In this document: positions 24,509-28,889 of the stretch, one piece after another
How positions within the stretch are numbered: position 1 is the stretch's first letter
Layout: every line of letters begins with the position of its first letter
IMG/VR virus record: IMGVR_UViG_3300042397_003672
Coordinates: 1 to 28,889 of that record
Strand: one strand, 5' to 3'
DNA: 28,889 nt
From: a virus
Translations under genes and position numbers: made by a program
The notes under the pieces: generated by a model
What the model was told of the DNA's origin: nothing
Seen by the model: the letters and a program-made list of their open reading frames with translations, nothing else
Databases searched by the model: none

Positions 24509-24528
24509 ACTAGTTGAGCAGGACTAGT
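24509..24528 (-). repeat. ACTAGT inverted repeat at the portal stop
   Basis: ACTAGT at 24509-24514 and 24523-24528 can pair as a 6-bp stem with an 8-nt loop that overlaps the portal TAG stop. T-rich sequence follows on the coding strand. It could be a weak terminator, but the stem is short and AT-rich. Confidence 0.25.
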
Positions 24529-26104
24529 CGACTTGTCTTCCATCTCCCTTTGAATTTCTTCCCTCTCCCGATTTGTCTGGGGAGTTGGCTGACCTTTCTT
24601 GGTCACGAGTTCTACTTTGGTTAGCCTGAGCTTTTATTTCGGCTGCTTGGGCTGCAAGGTCTACTGGGACATCTCCGCCTTCTCTTGGTACCATGCCCAT
24701 TCTAACTCTAATTTCATTTGGAGTTATTACCTGGAATCTAAGATATCTTTCGTCAATCTTTGATTGGGTATCTGCATCCGTTAAACTTAATTCATTAAAT
24801 TTAAGCTCTAGGGCATCTGTCATTTCTTGAACTATTTTATTTAATTTCTTTTCTAAATTCTCTTGGGCTGGTCTGCAGACCTGCTCTTTAAATGTTTTAT
24901 CTGCATCACGAGCAGCAGCCAGATTTATTCCAGCTGGTGTTCCAATTTTATTAATAGGAACTCTATGAGCCATTAGTATTTCATCTCTATTTGACTGACG
25001 ATAAATATTAAATGAGGACTCTTGAGATCCTGCCTCAATAGGCTCCATTTTAAATTCAGTCTTTGAGTCTGGGGAGTCTGGAGGAAGAGGAATATATAAA
25101 GATCTGTGATTTTTACCTCTTAGCCCTACCTGGAAAAACTCAAGCAATTTTCTTTCAGACTCTGGTGAAAGCTTAGCTCCTTTTACTGTGATAATATAAC
25201 GAGGAACCGCCTTATTTTCAAAGTAGTCTAGGTTATACTTTCCAGCGAACTCATTTCCAGCCATTGCATTTTGGGCAGCAATAATATCTGGAATTCCATA
25301 ATAATTATTTTTTGGAGTGTATTTTTTTAAGTGAATAATTTCATTAGGTCTATCTTCTTGACCTGCAATTGGATTAGGAGTTTTTGTATCTCCAAAGTTT
25401 CTAAAAAATACAGCCTTGCCATACAACAACTGTATAAAACCGTCTCTGAAGCGTCTTACACGCATTGTCTTTGAAGGGATATGTCCGATATACCCTATCT
25501 TGCCAGTTGTCGTTCTACCGACCTCCAGGTACCCGTTGCCAGTAGCTTCTACGTCTGTGTAGAACTTAATAAGGGTTTCTTTAAATGTTTCATCCTCATT
25601 GCAGTCTTCAAGCCACTGATGGAGGTCTTGCTTAATTCTATTTAGCTTTTTACGTGCTCTCTCAAGCTGTTTTTCATCTTCTATTTCTTCAAGAGTGTCT
25701 GTTGTTTTTTTAGATTCAATAAAATCAAATCCTAGTCCAACTATGTTTGCAACCTTTGCATTTATTGCCGCATAGTTATATGGCGAAATTTCATAAATTG
25801 TTGAAAGATAATCTAGGTTATACTCTGGCTGAATTAAATCAAATGTGGCATATCCGCTAACTGCCTGTTGATGCTGAAGCTGCTGGCTAACAGATCCATC
25901 TTTTCCAACAAAAGCTTTTTGAATATCTCTAGAGACCTTTCTTCTAAATGATGCGCCTAAACCAGATAGCTTTAAAACCTCTTCAGCATCTATATCAAAT
26001 AGGTCATCATTTTTTTGAGTTGTTGGATTATTAAACTTCATCCAATCCGCAACATTAGATATCTCTACACTATCTGCAACTGAGTCTTCTTCGTATTCTC
26101 TCAT
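24524..26104 (-). CDS. Phage portal protein, 526 aa
   Basis: The ATG at 26104 overlaps the upstream TGA by 4 nt. Features of PBSX/HK97-type portals: YDLSTIYEISPYNYAAINAK-like N-terminal region, then GNGYLEVGRTTTGKIGYIGH, IIHLKKYTPKNNYYGIPDII and AQNAMAGNEFAGKYNLDYFE. Next come LLEFFQVGLRGKNHRSLYIP and MAHRVPINKIGTPAGINLAA. The last stretch (residues about 380-410) is the conserved region near the portal tunnel loop and long helix. The C-terminus is low-complexity, rich in Gln, Arg, Ser and Asp. The portal forms the dodecameric ring at one capsid vertex through which DNA is packaged and ejected. Length is within the usual range. Confidence 0.88.
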   Translation of the reverse strand: MREYEEDSVADSVEISNVADWMKFNNPTTQKNDDLFDIDAEEVLKLSGLGASFRRKVSRDIQKAFVGKDGSVSQQLQHQQAVSGYATFDLIQPEYNLDYLSTIYEISPYNYAAINAKVANIVGLGFDFIESKKTTDTLEEIEDEKQLERARKKLNRIKQDLHQWLEDCNEDETFKETLIKFYTDVEATGNGYLEVGRTTTGKIGYIGHIPSKTMRVRRFRDGFIQLLYGKAVFFRNFGDTKTPNPIAGQEDRPNEIIHLKKYTPKNNYYGIPDIIAAQNAMAGNEFAGKYNLDYFENKAVPRYIITVKGAKLSPESERKLLEFFQVGLRGKNHRSLYIPLPPDSPDSKTEFKMEPIEAGSQESSFNIYRQSNRDEILMAHRVPINKIGTPAGINLAAARDADKTFKEQVCRPAQENLEKKLNKIVQEMTDALELKFNELSLTDADTQSKIDERYLRFQVITPNEIRVRMGMVPREGGDVPVDLAAQAAEIKAQANQSRTRDQERSANSPDKSGEGRNSKGDGRQVD

Positions 26105-26445
26105 TTTTTAGGACCCTTAAGCTTAGCCATTTCTTCCTTGTGAACTCCTATGTCCAAAGGATCTGGGGTTAATCCCCACCTTAATCTTTGTTTTTGATAT
26201 TCAAACTCTTCTTCATCAATTTGTCGGCTTCCCTCAATAAATTTAGGTTGACCTTCTTCTATACCGTAATGAGATACGGCTTTTGCCAACAACTCAATTC
26301 TTTCTTTATTGCCAAACATAGATTGTATTGAAAGAAAATTATTATCTTCGTCGCCGATCCATCTGCCGTCTGGCATTTCCCATACGTATACACCTAATCT
26401 GGTCTCACCAGATTTCATTTGGGCGTTAATTCTTTTTATGTCCAT
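26101..26445 (-). CDS. Small conserved-looking protein before the portal
   Basis: This 114-residue protein has an N-terminal beta hairpin (LGVYVWEMPDGRWIGDEDNN), a helical middle (NKERIELLAKAVSHYG) and a charged C-terminal tail rich in Glu, Lys and Asp (EEEFEYQKQRLRWGLTPDPL). No family is recognised. Its stop overlaps the portal ATG by 4 nt, so it is co-translated with the portal and may act in packaging or portal assembly; this is inference. The ATG at 26445 has no Shine-Dalgarno, but a TGG-TAAAAT box ends 8 nt upstream. Confidence 0.65.
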   Translation of the reverse strand: MDIKRINAQMKSGETRLGVYVWEMPDGRWIGDEDNNFLSIQSMFGNKERIELLAKAVSHYGIEEGQPKFIEGSRQIDEEEFEYQKQRLRWGLTPDPLDIGVHKEEMAKLKGPKK

Positions 26446-26453
26446 AGTTAATT

Positions 26454-26482
26454 ATTTTACCATCTTTGTCTCTACAAGTCCA
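26454..26482 (-). promoter_or_regulatory. Promoter for a leaderless mRNA starting at 26445
   Basis: On the minus strand TGGACT, 17-nt spacer, TGG-TAAAAT (extended -10). The box ends 8 nt before ATG 26445, leaving a leader of about 0-2 nt. It would drive the portal operon. Confidence 0.55.
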
Positions 26483-26485
26483 GCT

Positions 26486-26508
26486 TTTTGTCATGCAAAG
26501 TGACAAAA
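26486..26508 (-). repeat. Dyad TTTTGTCA-N7-TGACAAAA after the LamG gene
   Basis: A perfect 8-bp inverted repeat abutting the stop codon of the LamG gene and lying just upstream of the next promoter. It lacks a GC-rich stem and a proper T-run on the coding strand, so it is either a weak terminator or an operator-like site for the adjacent promoter. Confidence 0.4.
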
Positions 26509-28272
26509 TTATAATATTTGGAAGATTACTCTGTCTCTAGAGTAGGTTGATACAGACTCTTCTGTCAGGGACAGTGACGAATCTTCTCCGATAGAGGCTG
26601 GCTTCCCAATATACAATTGATAGTGATCAAGGTGATTAATTGATGGGCTTAAATAGGTAGCAATATTTTGGTAAATATTATCATCTAGAACGCCAGACCT
26701 TACGCCCTCAATCTGCTTACCATTAATCCAAAGCTGGCCAGAAACGGGGTTTGTAGTTACAATAAGAATATAGTTTGGCTCATCTATATATAAATATGAA
26801 GATATATCTGTAGCAGAAGTTGCTACTTGTCCATTTATATAAAGTCCGCTAATATTAGATTTCGATATTGTTCCATTTGTAGACCAAGAGAGGGATGTCT
26901 CTGTGTTGCCTGTTTTATTAAAAACCAAGTGACCGCTAGATAAAGATTTTGGAGTAAGGATCATCTCTATAGACCTTGCCTCATCTAGCAGGTCTATAAA
27001 AAATGCTGATGATTTTGTTTTAACTCCATTATTGTATTCTCTGCTTCTTACAGTATGGCTTTTAGATCCTATGTCTATGTCCCAAACTGATCCTGAGCTT
27101 GGCTGTGATGTTGAAATTATATTGCCGCTATTATGAGAAAATAATCTTTTTTCCAAGTAAAAAGAAATATTTAATGAGTAAAGCTCTGGCTTATACAAAG
27201 AAGAATTTGTTGATGAAAATTGTATTTTAAAATATAGAATTTTTGTTGAAGAAAAGTTAGAGCCTTGAGTAAATCCTGGGATAGAAGATCCATTTATGCA
27301 TTGAGTCCACGGACCAGTTTCTGAAACTTCTGAAACATAAACATCAACTCCAGTTGATGCAATCCAATCAATCTTTGAAGATATGTACTCTTTTGTTATA
27401 TTTAAAACTAAATCTTCTACAAACTCTCCTGATGTTGATCCTGGAGACAAGTAAATACTATTATTAGTATCATCATAAGAAAGATTTACATTGTCATATA
27501 TTAAAGAACTCCAACTTTCTTGTTGTGGGTAAGAGTATATTGTATCTACCCTGTTGTATTTTTCTGATGCTACAAAAAGCTGACCCAGCTCTGGAACAGA
27601 AACCTGCTCATCATTAGTTAAAAGAAAATCTTTATAGTGTGATGATATTGCTTCTGGAGACAAGCCATATCTATATACTGCGGGACTGTCAATTAAAAAA
27701 TATTCTCCAGAATTTGCTGGTCCGCAAGACAGCAACACACTAGAGTTTGTAAATTTAATTCTAATATCTTTTGTTGCAACTCTTACTCCGTTGACGTACA
27801 GACTCATTGATGTAACTGAATAAACTGCAACAACATGAATTGCTCTATTTGAATTTGGTACAGAGTAATCAATTCTTTCATTTTCTAACTTAAATACAAT
27901 ATTGCCTTTATCCCAGTACAAGCCTATGCCGCTAGAATCTGCAAATATAGGAGTTAAAGATGTAATTGTTTTTGGATGTATCCATACCTCTATTGTAAAG
28001 TCATTATCGTAAGTATCTTCTGTTGCAAATCCGCCAGTTCCATTTGTACCAGAAAAGTCTTTTGATAGGTTGAACTGAACATAATTAGAGTTATCTATTT
28101 TATTTGAGTGGTCTCCTCCAGAAACTATGGGCATTCCAGACTTAACAATTTGTCCAACATATGTTCCATTGTTTCCACATCCAGATGAGTCGTACGCTAC
28201 TGATCCAGAAGGCTCGTCCATTTTCCAAAGGCCTATGGGTGAATTTTTTAATACTGACAAATAATAAGACAT
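26509..28272 (-). CDS. Double LamG (concanavalin-like) virion surface protein
   Basis: This 587-residue protein begins with a LamG_3-type domain (about 5-215). Its landmarks are SPIGLWKMDEPSGSVAYDSS, GNNGTYVGQ, FTIEVWIHPK and MSLYVNGVRV, ending with an AISSHYKDF segment. A middle beta-sandwich (about 255-380) follows, then a second LamG-like domain (about 385-560) with SIEMILTPKSLSSGHLVFNK and SGQLWINGKQIEG. Such domains bind carbohydrate or protein ligands. The gene sits upstream of the portal rather than with the tail fibres, so it may decorate the head or neck. The ATG at 28272 has no Shine-Dalgarno. A TGC-TATAAT box overlaps the preceding stop and ends 6 nt before it. Confidence 0.75.
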   Translation of the reverse strand: MSYYLSVLKNSPIGLWKMDEPSGSVAYDSSGCGNNGTYVGQIVKSGMPIVSGGDHSNKIDNSNYVQFNLSKDFSGTNGTGGFATEDTYDNDFTIEVWIHPKTITSLTPIFADSSGIGLYWDKGNIVFKLENERIDYSVPNSNRAIHVVAVYSVTSMSLYVNGVRVATKDIRIKFTNSSVLLSCGPANSGEYFLIDSPAVYRYGLSPEAISSHYKDFLLTNDEQVSVPELGQLFVASEKYNRVDTIYSYPQQESWSSLIYDNVNLSYDDTNNSIYLSPGSTSGEFVEDLVLNITKEYISSKIDWIASTGVDVYVSEVSETGPWTQCINGSSIPGFTQGSNFSSTKILYFKIQFSSTNSSLYKPELYSLNISFYLEKRLFSHNSGNIISTSQPSSGSVWDIDIGSKSHTVRSREYNNGVKTKSSAFFIDLLDEARSIEMILTPKSLSSGHLVFNKTGNTETSLSWSTNGTISKSNISGLYINGQVATSATDISSYLYIDEPNYILIVTTNPVSGQLWINGKQIEGVRSGVLDDNIYQNIATYLSPSINHLDHYQLYIGKPASIGEDSSLSLTEESVSTYSRDRVIFQIL

Positions 28273-28278
28273 ATTTAT

Positions 28279-28284
28279 ATTATA
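28279..28284 (-). promoter_or_regulatory. Extended -10 box for a leaderless start at 28272
   Basis: On the minus strand TGC-TATAAT ends 6 nt before ATG 28272, placing the predicted start point on the A of the ATG. The box overlaps the TAA stop (28280-28282) of the preceding gene. No convincing -35 is seen. Confidence 0.55.
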
Positions 28285-28885
28285 GCAGATTAGTCTTGCT
28301 AGTCTTTTCTTCCTTTAAAGTAAACTTACACTTAATGTAATACAGTGGCTCTACCTTGTTCATGCCTTGAGAATGATCTACCATGTCTCTAATCATTAGT
28401 GCCGTTCCTGGCTCTGGATTAATATAGATACCTTTAGATCTATCAACGCAAAATGGAGAAGAGGACAGTTCCGTGTTTATCAATAAGTAAACAGATACAG
28501 AGTTTTCATCATATGTATTTTCAAATAGCTGCTCTCTACTAAACTCCAGCATTGGCAGTGATTTAAAAAGTGTTATTTCTTCTAGGTCGCCTGTTTCTCT
28601 CATTATATAATTAGAGTAGTGCTCTTTACAAAAAGATAAACCTGATTTAAAGCTGTTATATATATACAAGCATTTCTGCAACATTCTTTCAGACATCATG
28701 CTTGTATTTTTGTTAAAAGTTTTGTATACAGTAAATTCATTAAATGTGGTCCATGGAGATATGTATCCGTGAGTTGATTCGTCTAAATCGCACTCCTCAA
28801 TAAATCTAAGTAGGGTGTCTGATTCGGTTAGATTGTTTTTAAAATAGAGACAATCGCTATCTAGTATCGCTGGCAAATGCATCAT
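28280..28885 (-). CDS. Possible degenerate 2OG-Fe(II) oxygenase-fold protein
   Basis: This 201-residue frame starts with two consecutive ATGs only 4 nt from the window end, so a longer N-terminus cannot be excluded. The C-terminal half resembles the double-stranded beta-helix of prolyl-hydroxylase-like 2-oxoglutarate oxygenases. VSVYLLINTE is followed by IYINPEPGTALMIRDMVDHS and then PLYYIKCKFTL. These fit the PxPG-x-A-(L/M) strand, the distal iron-binding His (the MVDHS His) and the strand that normally carries Arg in a G-x-R-Y context. The HxD part of the iron site and the Arg are not visible, so it may be catalytically dead. Oxygenase-like genes are known near structural genes in some phages. 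The assignment is tentative. Confidence 0.4.
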   Translation of the reverse strand: MMHLPAILDSDCLYFKNNLTESDTLLRFIEECDLDESTHGYISPWTTFNEFTVYKTFNKNTSMMSERMLQKCLYIYNSFKSGLSFCKEHYSNYIMRETGDLEEITLFKSLPMLEFSREQLFENTYDENSVSVYLLINTELSSSPFCVDRSKGIYINPEPGTALMIRDMVDHSQGMNKVEPLYYIKCKFTLKEEKTSKTNLL

Positions 28886-28889
28886 AATT

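Noticed and set aside
24509-24528. Strong terminator after the portal gene
   Set aside because: The stem is only 6 AT-rich base pairs and overlaps the stop codon, so I keep it only as a low-confidence repeat.
1-28889. tRNA genes, CRISPR arrays, insertion sequences or attachment sites
   Set aside because: None seen: genes are tightly packed with only short gaps, and I saw no cloverleaf, regularly spaced repeats or transposase. No gene-free stretch exceeds about 110 bases.

Overview
This window is the virion-structure module of a tailed double-stranded DNA virus, apparently a long-tailed siphovirus or related prophage. All convincing genes lie on the minus strand, so the module reads from about 28.9 kb down to position 1. 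The sequence is AT-rich by eye. The host cannot be fixed from this window. LamG-like and FnIII-like tail proteins, a glycine-rich small tail protein, and several starts that look leaderless resemble actinobacteriophages. A low-GC actinobacterial host is therefore my best guess, held with low confidence.

Layout in transcription order. Head side: a possible degenerate 2OG-oxygenase-fold protein (28280-28885), a double LamG protein (26509-28272), a small unknown protein (26101-26445), portal (24524-26104), an HK97-type prohead protease fused to a scaffold-like C-terminus (23151-24467), and the major capsid protein (22083-23132). A strong terminator and a new promoter follow the capsid gene. Connector block: a Rho_N/HeH-like small protein, head-tail adaptor, head closure protein, a putative neck protein, tail terminator and major tail tube protein (18037-18780). 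A second, nearly identical terminator-promoter pair follows. Tail side: two tail assembly chaperones joined by a -1 frameshift at CCCAAAC (17633-17639), a 3768-residue tape measure protein (5956-17262), a distal-tail-like protein, a 1089-residue tail hub with an inserted lectin-like domain, a glycine-rich small protein, a further minor tail protein, and an FnIII-like minor tail protein cut by the window edge. The terminase, lysis and replication genes lie outside the window.

The most unusual part is the tape measure. Besides the usual N-terminal tape-measure domain, hydrophobic segments and a coiled coil, it carries what look like enzyme-type modules. These are a kinase-like module, two separate HExxH zinc-metallopeptidase-like modules and a GNAT acetyltransferase-like module between them. 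Several are bracketed by recurring Gly-Gly hinge motifs. I infer that the tape measure may double as a carrier of effector domains delivered with the genome.

A second signal is regulatory. Four genes without a visible Shine-Dalgarno sequence (28272, 26445, 24467, 2076) each have a -10 box (TATAAT or TAAAAT) ending only 6-9 nt before the ATG, as expected for leaderless mRNAs. Genes with longer leaders have clear Shine-Dalgarno sites instead.
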